From DATKOF01 sp035524795 (lineage in GTDB: Bacteria > Pseudomonadota > Gammaproteobacteria > Burkholderiales > SG8-41), in assembly GCA_035524795.1 (NCBI GenBank), contig DATKOF010000007.1, forward strand, positions 41,001-105,000: a stretch of DNA of 64,000 bases, read 5' to 3'. The notes under the pieces were generated by a model, which ran no database searches, was not told the DNA's origin, and was given only the letters and a program-made list of their open reading frames with translations. The position numbers and the translations under genes were made by a program. Positions 44,769-54,085 of the stretch are shown here, one piece after another; the stretch's first letter is position 1, and each line of letters begins with the position of its first letter.

Positions 44769-46220
44769 TCAACGCGCAGTGAACGGCCGCAGCTCACGAT
44801 AAATTTCGAGATAATGTTGCGCCGAAACCGTCCAGCCAAAATTCTGCCGCATCGCATTTTCGCGCAATTCGGCCCATAACGCGGACTTGCGCCATAGCTC
44901 GAACACACGCGCACAGGCTGCCGCCAGCGCTGCAGGCTGCGCATCGTCAAATACGAACCCGGTGGCGGCAGCGGCGGCGATGTTCACGGCGTTCGTATCG
45001 CGCACGGTATCAGCGAGGCCGCCGACGCGCCTGACCAGCGGCAATGTCCCGTAAGCCAGGCCGTACATCTGGGTCAGACCACATGGCTCGAAGCGCGAGG
45101 GTACCACGATCACGTCGGCGCCGGCGACGATGCGATGCGCGAACGCCTCATCGTAATTGATGTGTACCGCGACCCTGCCCGGATAACGCGCGACAGCTTC
45201 CCTGAACTTCGCCTCGATTTCCGGAGCGCCGGTTCCCATCACCGCCAGTCTGCCGCCGCGTCTGATCACGTCAGGCAGCACTTCCAGCAGCAAGTCCAGC
45301 CCCTTCTGGTCGGTCAGCCGGCTGACTACGGCAAACAGCGGGTTCTTTTCTCCACCTTGCAGTCCCAGTTCGCCGCACAATGCGCGCTTACAGGCAATCT
45401 TGCCGGAAACATCCTTTCTGCTGTAACGCACTGCAATATGCCGATCCGTGGCGGGATCCCAGACACCCCGGTCTATCCCGTTCAGAATGCCGGTCAGGGC
45501 CCCGGCACGCGAACGCAGCACGCCGTCCATGCCGCAGCCGTACGCCGGTGTCTGGATCTCTTTCGCATAGGACGGACTCACAGTGGTGATGCGGTCGGCA
45601 TAATGCAGGCCGGCCTTCATGAAATTCACCATGCCGTGAAACTCGACGCCGTGCAGCGTGAAAAAATGCGGCGGCAGCTTCAGACCGGTAAAGGTTTCCG
45701 GCGAATACTGTCCCTGGAAACTCAGATTGTGGACGGTGAAAACGCTGGCCGGGCGGTTGCCCCCGCGCGCCGCGAGATAGGCCGGCGCCAGCGCCGCATG
45801 CCAGTCGTGACTGTGGACGACCTGCGGCCGCCAGTCCTCGATGATGCCGTCGGCAAAACGGGCGGCGATCCATCCCAGCAGCGCAAAGCGCATCGGATTG
45901 TCCGGCCAGTCGCGGCCGGCGCTGTCGGTATAGGGGCCGCCCTCGCGCGCATACAATTCCGGCGCATCGATCAGATAGACCGGCACATCGTCGAGCCGCG
46001 CCTGCCAGATCGAGATTTCCCCGGCGCCGAATGCGCTGCCAAGCGTGACCAGCCGCCGGCGGCCGGACACGGCGCTCATCAGCCCCGGCAGGCCCGGCAG
46101 CAGCATCCGTACGTCGAGATCCAGGTCGATCAACGCCGGCGGCAGCGCTGCATTGACGTCGGCCAGACCGCCGGTTTTGACGAATGGATAGACTTCAGTA
46201 CTGACGTAGAGTACGCGCAT
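44769..46220 (-). CDS. glgA: Glycogen synthase GlgA
   Basis: 483-residue GT5 enzyme that adds ADP-glucose units to glycogen. The N-terminal sugar-nucleotide binding motif is VKTGGLADVNAALPPAL (KTGGL). The C-terminal part has SRLTDQKGLDLLLEVLP and PSRFEPCGLTQMYGLAYGTLPLVRRVGGLADTV. The start is the ATG at 46220 (MRVLYVSTEVYPF). The downstream gap to glgP is 280 bases, so glgP may also have its own promoter; glgC is 84 bases upstream. Confidence 0.96.
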   Translation of the reverse strand: MRVLYVSTEVYPFVKTGGLADVNAALPPALIDLDLDVRMLLPGLPGLMSAVSGRRRLVTLGSAFGAGEISIWQARLDDVPVYLIDAPELYAREGGPYTDSAGRDWPDNPMRFALLGWIAARFADGIIEDWRPQVVHSHDWHAALAPAYLAARGGNRPASVFTVHNLSFQGQYSPETFTGLKLPPHFFTLHGVEFHGMVNFMKAGLHYADRITTVSPSYAKEIQTPAYGCGMDGVLRSRAGALTGILNGIDRGVWDPATDRHIAVRYSRKDVSGKIACKRALCGELGLQGGEKNPLFAVVSRLTDQKGLDLLLEVLPDVIRRGGRLAVMGTGAPEIEAKFREAVARYPGRVAVHINYDEAFAHRIVAGADVIVVPSRFEPCGLTQMYGLAYGTLPLVRRVGGLADTVRDTNAVNIAAAAATGFVFDDAQPAALAAACARVFELWRKSALWAELRENAMRQNFGWTVSAQHYLEIYRELRPFTAR

Positions 46221-46304
46221 ACAAGAAACGTGATCGGCGGTTCAGGCCGGCAACCGGAGCGGGGACGTCTTTCCGGACGGATCAGCAAAAACGGAAATCA
46301 ATAT

Positions 46305-47594
46305 TCAGCCTCTGCCCTGGACGCGGTCGATCATTTCCTGGGTCACCAGCGTGATGCCGCGTTCAGTGCGGGAAAAGCGCCGCGCATCGTCATCCGGATT
46401 CTCGCCGATGACCATTCCTTCCGGAATGCTGCAGCCGCTGTCGACGACCACGTTGCGCAGGCGCGCGTGGCGTCCGATTTCGACCCGCGGCAGCAGCACC
46501 GCGCCTTCGATCCGGCAGAACGAGTTGATGCGTACCTTGGAAAACAGCACCGAACGCTTGACCGGCGAGCCGGAAATGATGCAGCCGCCGGAGACGATCG
46601 AATCGATCGCCGTACCGCGCCGGTCATCGCTGTCGAACACGAACTTTGCCGGCGGCAGCTGTTCCTGATAAGTCCAGATCGGCCACAATGTATCGTACAT
46701 GTCGAGCGCCGGCGTCGGCATCGTCAGGTCGATATTCGCCTCCCAGTACGCATCGACGGTGCCGACATCGCGCCAGTAAGGCTCCGCCTCGGGGGCGCTG
46801 CTGACACACGACAGCCGGAACGGATGCGCGCAGGCCTGGCCGCGACGCACGATTTCAGGGATGACGTTTCTGCCGAAATCGTGCGCCGATTCCGATTTCA
46901 GAACGTCCTGCTCCAGTTGTTCGAACAGGAAGCCGGTGTTGAAGACATAGATGCCCATGCTGACCAGCGCCCGCTCCGGATTGCCCTGCATCGCGGGCGG
47001 GTCGGCGGGCTTTTCGACGAACTCGACGATGCGTCCCGAGCGGTCGGCCTTGATCACGCCGAAACCGCAGGCATCGGCGCGCGGCACCTCGGTGCAGGCG
47101 ACCGTGCATTGCGCGCCGGAGTCGCGATGAAACGCGAGCATTCGCGAATAATCCATCTTGTAGATATGATCGCCGGCAAGCACCAGGATGTAGCTGGATT
47201 TGTGCTCGCGCAGGGTTTCGATATTCTGGTAGACAGCGTCCGCGGTGCCGCGGTACCACGACTCGGCATGGACGGTCTGCTGGGCCGGCAGCGCCTCGAT
47301 GAATTCGTTGGCTTCCCAGCGCAGGAAGCTCCATCCCCGCTGCAGATGCCGGAACAGGTCCTGCGAAGTGTACTGGGTGATCACGCCGACCCGGTTGATG
47401 CCGGAATTGATGCAATTGGAAAGGGCGAAGTCGATGATGCGGAATTTGCCGCCGAAATGCAGCGCCGGTTTCGCGCGACGCTGCGTCAACTGCTTCAGAC
47501 GATTGCCGCGGCCGCCGGCCAGCACCAGCGCCACCGTCTGGCGCGGCAACTGCAGCAAAGTCAGCGATTTCTGCTTGATCGAATCTTCGCTCAT
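46305..47594 (-). CDS. glgC: Glucose-1-phosphate adenylyltransferase (ADP-glucose pyrophosphorylase)
   Basis: 429-residue enzyme that makes ADP-glucose, the committed step of glycogen synthesis. The nucleotide-binding motif is ALVLAGGRGNRLKQLTQRRAKPALHFGGKFRIIDFALSNC when joined; its core GGRGxRL and FGGKFRIIDFALSNC are visible. SGVVEFVEKP-like substrate region appears as RIVEFVEKPADPP. It has a C-terminal beta-helix with regulatory sites. First gene of the minus-strand glycogen set, divergent from glgB. Confidence 0.96.
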   Translation of the reverse strand: MSEDSIKQKSLTLLQLPRQTVALVLAGGRGNRLKQLTQRRAKPALHFGGKFRIIDFALSNCINSGINRVGVITQYTSQDLFRHLQRGWSFLRWEANEFIEALPAQQTVHAESWYRGTADAVYQNIETLREHKSSYILVLAGDHIYKMDYSRMLAFHRDSGAQCTVACTEVPRADACGFGVIKADRSGRIVEFVEKPADPPAMQGNPERALVSMGIYVFNTGFLFEQLEQDVLKSESAHDFGRNVIPEIVRRGQACAHPFRLSCVSSAPEAEPYWRDVGTVDAYWEANIDLTMPTPALDMYDTLWPIWTYQEQLPPAKFVFDSDDRRGTAIDSIVSGGCIISGSPVKRSVLFSKVRINSFCRIEGAVLLPRVEIGRHARLRNVVVDSGCSIPEGMVIGENPDDDARRFSRTERGITLVTQEMIDRVQGRG

Positions 47595-47758
47595 TCTGGA
47601 CGAAACCAGCGTATATCAACCTGCCATGCCGGCGGCTCCGCCGCTTCCCATCCGCACGATCCGGCGTGCCGCACCCCTTCCCCGCATAACAGCTTGCCAG
47701 CAATGTGCCACAATATCAAAATGAATCCGTTATGAAAATATTTATCCACCTGAATTAA
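47595..47758. promoter_or_regulatory. Divergent promoter region between glgC and glgB
   Basis: 164 bases with a sharp drop in GC near glgB. A possible glgB promoter is TTGCCA (47694-47699), 17 bases, CAAAAT (47717-47722). No clear operator palindrome is seen. Both divisions of the glycogen cluster are likely driven from here. Confidence 0.4.
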
Positions 47759-49726
47759 ATGCCCGAACCACCCTTTATCCCGCTGCAAACGTCGCCGGGC
47801 CTGTCTCCGCCCGGGCCGGCATCCGCTGCCAAAGGCCTCAGCGATTACGACGTCTTCCTGTTTCGACAGGGCGCGCATGCCAGACTGTTCGACAAGCTGG
47901 GCGCCCATCCGGAAAACGACGGCCGGCACCAAGGCGCCCGCTTCGGCGTGTGGGCCCCCAATGCGCTGGACGTCTCCGTGATCGGCGATTTCAACGGATG
48001 GAACCCCAGCGCGCATCCGATGGTCCCGCGCGAAGACAGTTCGGGAATCTGGGAAGCGTTCATTCCGCATGTCGCGTCGGGCAACCACTACAAATACCGA
48101 ATCACCTTCCGCGACCATTCGTATGCGGTCGATAAAAGCGATCCATTCGCGTTTTTCGGCGACCCGCCGCCGCGGACGGCTTCGCGCGTGTGGGCGCTCG
48201 ACTACGAATGGGGGGACGCGGCGTGGATGCAGTCGCGCCGTAACGCCAGCGCCCTCGACGCCCCGGTATCGATTTACGAAGTGCACCTCGGCTCGTGGCG
48301 GCGCCCCGGCGACGACCCCGGCCGTCTGCTGGGCTACCGCGAAATCGCGCCGCTGCTCGCCGACTACGTCGCGGAAACGGGTTTCACCCATGTCGAATTC
48401 ATGCCGCTGACCGAACACCCGTTCTACGGCTCGTGGGGCTACCAGACGACCGGATACTTCTCCCCTTCCGCCCGCTACGGAACGCCGCAGGATCTGATGT
48501 ACCTGATCGACCATCTGCATCAGCGCGGCATCGGCGTCATCCTCGACTGGGTGCCCTCGCATTTCCCGAATGACGAACACGGGCTCGCCTATTTCGACGG
48601 CACCCACCTGTTCGAGCACGCGGACCGCAGGCAGGGCTTCCACCCCGAATGGAACAGCTGCATCTTCAATTTAGGCCGCCACGAAGTGCGGGCGTTCCTG
48701 ATCAGCAGCGCGCTGTTCTGGCTCGAAAAGTACCACTTCGACGGCCTGCGCATCGATGCCGTCGCCTCGATGCTGTACCTCGATTACGCGCGTCCCGCCG
48801 GCGAATGGATTCCCAACATCCACGGCGGCAAGGAAAACCTGGAGTCGATCGCGTTCCTGCGCCAGCTCAATGAAACCGTTTATCGCGAACACCCCGATAC
48901 CCAGTCGATCGCCGAAGAATCGACTGCGTGGCCGCAGGTCTCGCGTCCGACCGCCAGCGGCGGCCTCGGGTTCGGCATGAAGTGGAACATGGGGTGGATG
49001 CACGACACACTGAATTACTTCAAGCGGGATCCGCTGTTTCGCAGATACCATCAGCACGATCTGACCTTCAGCCTGTGGTACGCGTTCTATGAAAATTTCA
49101 TCCTGCCGCTTTCGCACGACGAAGTCGTCCACGGCAAGGGCGCGCTGATCGACCGCATGCCGGGCGACGAATGGCAGCGCTACGCCAATCTGCGCGCGCT
49201 GTTCGGCTACATGTGGGGGCATCCCGGCAAGAAACTGCTGTTCATGGGCGGAGAATTCGGTCAGGAACAGGAGTGGAGACACGATGAAAGCCTGCAGTGG
49301 CACGTGCTGCAATATCCGATCCACAGCGGCCTGCGCGACTGGGTGCGCGACCTCAACCATTACTACCGCCGGACGCCAGCGCTGTTCGAACTGGACTTTT
49401 CCGCCGACGGCTTCGAATGGATCGACATCAACGACGCGCAGAACAGCGTGCTCAGCTTCGTGCGGCGGGCGCGTTCCACCCCCCGCACCGTCCTCGTCAT
49501 ATGCAATTTCACGCCGCTGCTGCGCGAGCGCTATGCGGTCGGCGTGCCGCACGGCGGATACTGGAAGGAAGCGCTGAACAGCGACGCCAGGTGCTATGGG
49601 GGCAGCGGCAACGGCAATCTCGGCGGCGTGCACGCCGCCGCGTCCCCGCTGCACGGCAGGCCGTTTTCTCTGACGCTGACGCTGCCGCCGCTGAGCGTGC
49701 TGTTTTTCGAGGGCGGAACCCAATGA
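47759..49726 (+). CDS. glgB: 1,4-alpha-glucan branching enzyme GlgB
   Basis: 655-residue GH13 enzyme that creates alpha-1,6 branches in glycogen. The N-terminal CBM48 region is RFGVWAPNALDVSVIGDFNGW. Catalytic residues lie in FDGLRIDAVASMLYLDY (Asp), SIAEESTAWP (Glu) and LPLSHDEVVHGKG (His-Asp). WEWRHDESL-like EQEWRHDESLQWHVL is also typical. A proline-rich 30-residue start precedes the family part. Divergent from glgC and 51 bases before malQ. Confidence 0.96.
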   Translation: MPEPPFIPLQTSPGLSPPGPASAAKGLSDYDVFLFRQGAHARLFDKLGAHPENDGRHQGARFGVWAPNALDVSVIGDFNGWNPSAHPMVPREDSSGIWEAFIPHVASGNHYKYRITFRDHSYAVDKSDPFAFFGDPPPRTASRVWALDYEWGDAAWMQSRRNASALDAPVSIYEVHLGSWRRPGDDPGRLLGYREIAPLLADYVAETGFTHVEFMPLTEHPFYGSWGYQTTGYFSPSARYGTPQDLMYLIDHLHQRGIGVILDWVPSHFPNDEHGLAYFDGTHLFEHADRRQGFHPEWNSCIFNLGRHEVRAFLISSALFWLEKYHFDGLRIDAVASMLYLDYARPAGEWIPNIHGGKENLESIAFLRQLNETVYREHPDTQSIAEESTAWPQVSRPTASGGLGFGMKWNMGWMHDTLNYFKRDPLFRRYHQHDLTFSLWYAFYENFILPLSHDEVVHGKGALIDRMPGDEWQRYANLRALFGYMWGHPGKKLLFMGGEFGQEQEWRHDESLQWHVLQYPIHSGLRDWVRDLNHYYRRTPALFELDFSADGFEWIDINDAQNSVLSFVRRARSTPRTVLVICNFTPLLRERYAVGVPHGGYWKEALNSDARCYGGSGNGNLGGVHAAASPLHGRPFSLTLTLPPLSVLFFEGGTQ

Positions 49727-49777
49727 GCGGCCGCGCCGCTGCGAGGCCGTTAATAACATCCACGCCGCAGACAAACC

Positions 49778-51979
49778 ATGACCGACCACGCTGCCTTCGA
49801 TCGCCTGTGCGAATACTGCGGCATCCAGAGCGACTATTACGACATCCGCGGCGCTCACCATGTGGCATCGGCCGCCGCCAAACTCGCATTGCTGCGCGCG
49901 ATGGGCATCGATATTGCGGACGAGACCGCGGCGGAAGCGACGCTGGAACGGCTGCAAACGCGGGAATGGCGGAGCGCCGCCAGACCGGTCAAGATTGTAT
50001 TCGAGCAAGACGCGGCAATTCAGATTCCGCTTGCCCTGCCGTCAACGGTCGCCGTTGACGACGCCGAGTGGGAACTGGCGCTCGAAGGCGGCGAGCGCTG
50101 GTGCGGCCGCGCCGCCTCCATCCAGTCTGCCGAAACCCGTGTCATCGACGGCGTCTCCTATATCCGTTACCTCGTCGAGATCCGGACTGCGCCGCCGCCC
50201 GGGTACCATCGACTGCGGCTAGGCAGCGGCGCCGCGGCGTGGGCCTCGATTCAGCTGATCGTCTGCCCGCGCCAGTGTTATCAACCGCCTGCGCTGGCGG
50301 GCGACCGCCGCAGCTGGGGATTCGCGGTGCAGCTCTATGCGCTGCGTTCGCGGCGCAACTGGGGCATCGGCGATTTCACGGACCTCAAGCGTCTGGCCGA
50401 GATCGCTCATGGCGCCGGCGCCGGAATGGTCGGCATCAATCCGCTGCACGCGTTGTTCCCCGACCAGCCGGAACAGGCAAGCCCTTACAGTCCCTCCAAC
50501 CGCGTCGCACTGAATGTGCTTTACCTCGATGTCGAGGCGATCGAGGACTACGCCGAGTCGGCCGCGGCGCGCGACCGCGTCCAGTCGGCGGAATTCCAGT
50601 CGGCGCTGGAGGCGCTGCGCGCCGCCGACCTTGTCGATTACACCGCCGTCGCCCGCGTCAAATTCGAAATCCTGCGCATCCTCTACCGGCATTTCCGGGA
50701 ACGGCACCTCGACAGCAATTCCCCACGCGCGCGCATTTTCCATGAATTCAGCGGCCGTGCCGAACCTCTGCTGCGTATCCAGCCGGTGTTCGACGCACTG
50801 CAGGAACACTTCCACGCGCAGGACCCATCGATCACGGGATGGCATCAGTGGCCATCGTCATTTCACGATCCGGCTTCTCCCGCAGTCGCGGCGTTTCGCG
50901 TATCGCATCAGGAACAGATCGGTTTTTTCGAGTATCTGCAATGGCAGGCCGAGCTGCAGCTCGACGCAGTCGGCCGCCGCTGCCGCGACCTGGGAATGGC
51001 GATCGGGCTGTATCACGATCTGGCATTGGGCGCGAACGCCGGCGGCGCCGAGACATGGATGAACTCCACGCTTTATGCGGCCGGCGCGCATCTCGGCGCG
51101 CCGCACGACGACTTCAACCCCAAGGGTCAGGACTGGGGGCTGCCGCCGCCGGTTCCCGAACGTCTGGTGCGCGCGGGCTACGCGCCTTTCATCGCGGTGC
51201 TCAAGGCCGCAATGCGCGACGCGGGAGCGCTGCGGATCGACCACGTGATGGGACTGATGCGGCTGTTCTGGCTGCCGGTGGGAGGCACCGCGCCCGAGGG
51301 CGCCTATGTCAGATACCCGCTATCGGATCTGATGGGACTGCTGGCGCTGGAAAGCCGGCGCCAGCAATGCCTGGTCATTGGCGAGGATCTGGGCACCGTT
51401 CCCGATGAGGTCCGCGCCGCGATGAACACCTTCGGCGTGCTGTCGTACCGGCTGTTTTACTTCACGCGCGATTACGGCGAGGAATTCACGCCCGCCGAAC
51501 ACTATCCCGCCCATTCCCTGTCGGCAATCGCCACGCACGACCTGCCGACCTTGCGCGGATTCTGGACCGGCGCCGATCTCGCAATCCGCGAAAAACTTGC
51601 GCTTTATCCGAGCGAAGAAGCTCGCGCGCATCAACAGTCCACCCGGCAACTCGACCGCGAACGCCTGCTGCGCGCGCTGGAACGGGCGGGACTGATGAAT
51701 GCGGAAATCAGCGCGCACGGCGTTGCTGCGCACGACATCCATCCAGCGCTGGCTTACGCGATCCACCGCTACCTCGGCCGCGGCCAGGCCAAGCTGCTGA
51801 CGATCCAGCCTGAAGACATTTTCGGGCAGATCACCCAGATCAACGTTCCGAACACGACCGACCAGTACCCGAACTGGAGATACAAGGTCGCGTTGAACCT
51901 GGAAGACTGGAGCGCCGACCCGCGCCTGACCGCGCTGGCCGACGCGCTGCGCGAAGCGCGCGGCGCGCCGCGGCGCTGA
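49778..51979 (+). CDS. malQ: 4-alpha-glucanotransferase (amylomaltase)
   Basis: 733-residue GH77 enzyme that disproportionates maltodextrins, finishing glycogen breakdown. It carries a long N-terminal extension as in Escherichia coli MalQ (first about 170 residues). The catalytic part shows WGIGDFTDLKRLAEIAHGAGAGMVGINPLHALFP, RIDHVMGLMRLFWLP (Asp), VIGEDLGTVP (Glu) and ATHDLPTLRGFW (Asp). Its stop codon shares its last base with the terminal repeat of the following inverted-repeat element. Confidence 0.95.
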   Translation: MTDHAAFDRLCEYCGIQSDYYDIRGAHHVASAAAKLALLRAMGIDIADETAAEATLERLQTREWRSAARPVKIVFEQDAAIQIPLALPSTVAVDDAEWELALEGGERWCGRAASIQSAETRVIDGVSYIRYLVEIRTAPPPGYHRLRLGSGAAAWASIQLIVCPRQCYQPPALAGDRRSWGFAVQLYALRSRRNWGIGDFTDLKRLAEIAHGAGAGMVGINPLHALFPDQPEQASPYSPSNRVALNVLYLDVEAIEDYAESAAARDRVQSAEFQSALEALRAADLVDYTAVARVKFEILRILYRHFRERHLDSNSPRARIFHEFSGRAEPLLRIQPVFDALQEHFHAQDPSITGWHQWPSSFHDPASPAVAAFRVSHQEQIGFFEYLQWQAELQLDAVGRRCRDLGMAIGLYHDLALGANAGGAETWMNSTLYAAGAHLGAPHDDFNPKGQDWGLPPPVPERLVRAGYAPFIAVLKAAMRDAGALRIDHVMGLMRLFWLPVGGTAPEGAYVRYPLSDLMGLLALESRRQQCLVIGEDLGTVPDEVRAAMNTFGVLSYRLFYFTRDYGEEFTPAEHYPAHSLSAIATHDLPTLRGFWTGADLAIREKLALYPSEEARAHQQSTRQLDRERLLRALERAGLMNAEISAHGVAAHDIHPALAYAIHRYLGRGQAKLLTIQPEDIFGQITQINVPNTTDQYPNWRYKVALNLEDWSADPRLTALADALREARGAPRR

Positions 51980-52249
51980 GAGTCCATAACATAATGAAAC
52001 GCGCGTGCGTTGCCTGTCCCAACGCGGCGGATGCCAGGCGCGCGACGCCGGTCGTAGCCGGCCTACGAAGCCAAGGAGCGCAACGCCGCAGCCGCCCGCT
52101 GGGACGGCAACCCGCCGGGCTGGCCGCGATTTTGGCCGATCGCTTTGTCGCAAGCCACTGGCTTGGAATGGCCAAGCGGCGCGTCTTGCTTCGCGCGCTC
52201 GGCCAAAATCGTGCCAGCGCATCGCACGTTTCATTATGTTATGGACTCT
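51979..52249. repeat. 271-bp MITE-like inverted-repeat element between malQ and fba
   Basis: Perfect 23-bp terminal inverted repeats (51979-52001 and 52227-52249, starting agagtccataacataatgaa) bound a GC-rich core. The core holds further nested palindromes: cgattttggccga at 52127-52139 pairs with 52199-52211, and caagccactggcttg (52151-52165) is a near-perfect hairpin. No coding frame is credible. The element fills the convergent gap exactly, its first base being the last base of the malQ stop and its last base part of the fba stop. A non-autonomous mobile element or a structured bidirectional terminator would both fit. Confidence 0.7.
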
Positions 52250-53274
52250 TAGGCGGCCTGCGCCTCCAGTTCCGCGCGATACTCGCCGCGCACGGCGAGG
52301 CCGTTCATCCGCGCGCGGTGATGAAATGCCTTCTGCGCGGCCGCCGCATTGGCGGGCGCTCCGCGCCAGGTCTTGAGCGCCGGGTTCTGCAACGCGCGGC
52401 TGTAGGAAAAAGACAGCGGCCACGGCAGGCCCGGCAGCCGCGCCATCGCGTTCAGGTGCGCGGTCGCGTCGAGATCGCTCTGGCCGCCGGACAGAAACAC
52501 GACGCCCGGCAGCGCCGCCGGCACCGTGCGCTTCAGACAGCGCACGGTTTCCTCCGCCACCTGTTCGACGCCCGCCTGCTGCGGACAGTCCTTGCCGGAG
52601 AGCACCATCGACGCCTTGAGGATCGTGTACTCGAGCGCGACGCGGTGTTCGCGCAGCGCCGCGAACACCGCGGTGAGCGTCGCCTCGCTCGCCTCGAAGC
52701 AGCGTTCGATGGTGTGGTCGCCGTCGAGCAGCACTTCCGGCTCCACCACCGGCACGATCGACGCTTCCTGGCACAGCGCGGCATAGCGCGCCAGCGCATG
52801 GGCGTTGGCGCGCAGGCAGGTCCAGCTCGGAATGCCGGCGCCGATCGCGATCACCGCGCGCCACTTGGCGAAGCGCGCGCCCAGTCTGAAATATTCGGCA
52901 AGCCTAGCGCGCAAACCGTCCAGCCCCTCGGTGACTTTTTCTCCGGGATGGAACGCCAGATCCTGCGTTCCCCTGTCGACCTTGATGCCGGGAATGATGC
53001 CTCTTTTCTCCAGATATTGCGGAAACGGCTGATTACCGGCGACCGTGCTCTGGCGGATCGTTTCATCGAACAGGATCACGCCGCTGACGAATTGCTCGAT
53101 ATCGCCGGTGGTGAACAGAAGATCCCGGTAGGCGCGGCGGTTCGGCTCGGTCGGCTCGACGCCGACGGCCCTGAAGCGCTTTTCGCAGGTGCCGCTCGAT
53201 TCGTCAGCCGCCAGCAATCCTTTTCCCCTGGCCACCATCGCGGCGGCGGTCTTCGCAAGCAAATCCCTGTCCAT
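52249..53274 (-). CDS. Fructose-bisphosphate aldolase, class I
   Basis: 341-residue Schiff-base aldolase of glycolysis/gluconeogenesis, cytoplasmic. Class I marks are GLLAADESSGTCEKRF, the Lys region VALEYTILKASMVLSG (Schiff-base Lys), VEPEVLLDGDHTIERC and LSGGQSDLDATAHLNAM. It resembles the eukaryotic-type class I enzyme rather than the class II metal enzyme. GGAGG precedes the ATG at 53274. Convergent with malQ; it stands next to the glycogen cluster, which suits a role in moving carbon into and out of storage. The gap upstream (53275-53535) shows nothing recognisable. Confidence 0.94.
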   Translation of the reverse strand: MDRDLLAKTAAAMVARGKGLLAADESSGTCEKRFRAVGVEPTEPNRRAYRDLLFTTGDIEQFVSGVILFDETIRQSTVAGNQPFPQYLEKRGIIPGIKVDRGTQDLAFHPGEKVTEGLDGLRARLAEYFRLGARFAKWRAVIAIGAGIPSWTCLRANAHALARYAALCQEASIVPVVEPEVLLDGDHTIERCFEASEATLTAVFAALREHRVALEYTILKASMVLSGKDCPQQAGVEQVAEETVRCLKRTVPAALPGVVFLSGGQSDLDATAHLNAMARLPGLPWPLSFSYSRALQNPALKTWRGAPANAAAAQKAFHHRARMNGLAVRGEYRAELEAQAA

Positions 53275-53535
53275 GGCGTTCCTCCTTCGTTTTCGAAAAG
53301 TATCTCTATATCACCGACAAATGATGGTTATGTGAAGCCGACGATTTATTTGCGCCGCCGCGGTTCCGGCAAGGTATCGGCCGCACCGCCCGAAACGCAT
53401 TGATCTCCTGCCTTTCAATAATCCGGCTTTTAACCGGCATTGGCAATGCATGCGCGAGGGCGCAACCGATCCGCAATTTCCGGCATCTGCCCCATCTTCC
53501 CTGTATCCGATCGCGCCCGCCGATGGCTGGCCATC

Positions 53536-54009
53536 CTAACCGGATGCGGCTTTTTTTCGCCGCAGCGTCCATCCAAGATAGACCACGATGGCCAGATTGA
53601 CGGCGAAGAAACTGAACCGCAGCAAGGTGGCGCGCTGCGCCAGTTCATAGACTTCGATAAACAGGTAAAAACCTCCCGTCAGCACGCCCAGCCATTCGGC
53701 CCACGGGCGCGCGTTCCACAGACCGTAGGCTTCAAGCAAGCGCACGATCGAATAAACCAGAGCGCCTGCGGCCAGCAGCATCAGGGTGGAATCGTTGATC
53801 TTTGCCGCAAGGGTCAGAAAAATCAGGGGGACATGACGCGCAGGATCGAGATGGAGATGCAGGATGACCTGCTCCGCGGCCTTCTGCACGTCACGATGGA
53901 GCAAAGTCAGAAGGCCGGTTCCCACGGCAAGCACAAGAATGCCCTTGAATGCCTCGAACAGCGCAATCATGCGCAGGGCTACCAGATCGGCGCGGGGATG
54001 ATGACTCAT
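53536..54009 (-). CDS. DUF2127 family membrane protein
   Basis: 157 residues from the ATG at 54009 (MSHHPRADLVALRMIALFEAFKG). It has four hydrophobic segments, with the DUF2127 pattern IALFEAFKGILVLAVGTGLLTLLH, HVPLIFLTLAAKI, LLAAGALVYSIVRLLEAYGLWNARPWAEWLGVLTGGFYLFIEVYEL. The function is unknown. It lies 76 bases downstream of the efflux channel gene and is likely the last gene of that operon. Confidence 0.8.
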   Translation of the reverse strand: MSHHPRADLVALRMIALFEAFKGILVLAVGTGLLTLLHRDVQKAAEQVILHLHLDPARHVPLIFLTLAAKINDSTLMLLAAGALVYSIVRLLEAYGLWNARPWAEWLGVLTGGFYLFIEVYELAQRATLLRFSFFAVNLAIVVYLGWTLRRKKAASG

Positions 54010-54085
54010 CTCGAATTGCAGCATTCGGCTTTTTATGCCCGGCAGGCGTACGGACTTCCGGGCCGGGTTCCCCACACCGAACGCC

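Noticed and set aside
45135..47735. 866-residue open frame on the plus strand across glgA and glgC
   Set aside because: It is antisense to two certain genes, Arg/Gln/Asp-rich, and only reflects high GC codon bias.
51320..52864. 514-residue minus-strand frame linking fba, the repeat element and malQ
   Set aside because: It reads fba in the wrong frame, crosses a palindromic element and ends antisense to malQ.
53306..53572. 88-codon minus-strand frame between fba and DUF2127 genes
   Set aside because: No ribosome site or motif, composition like antisense noise.
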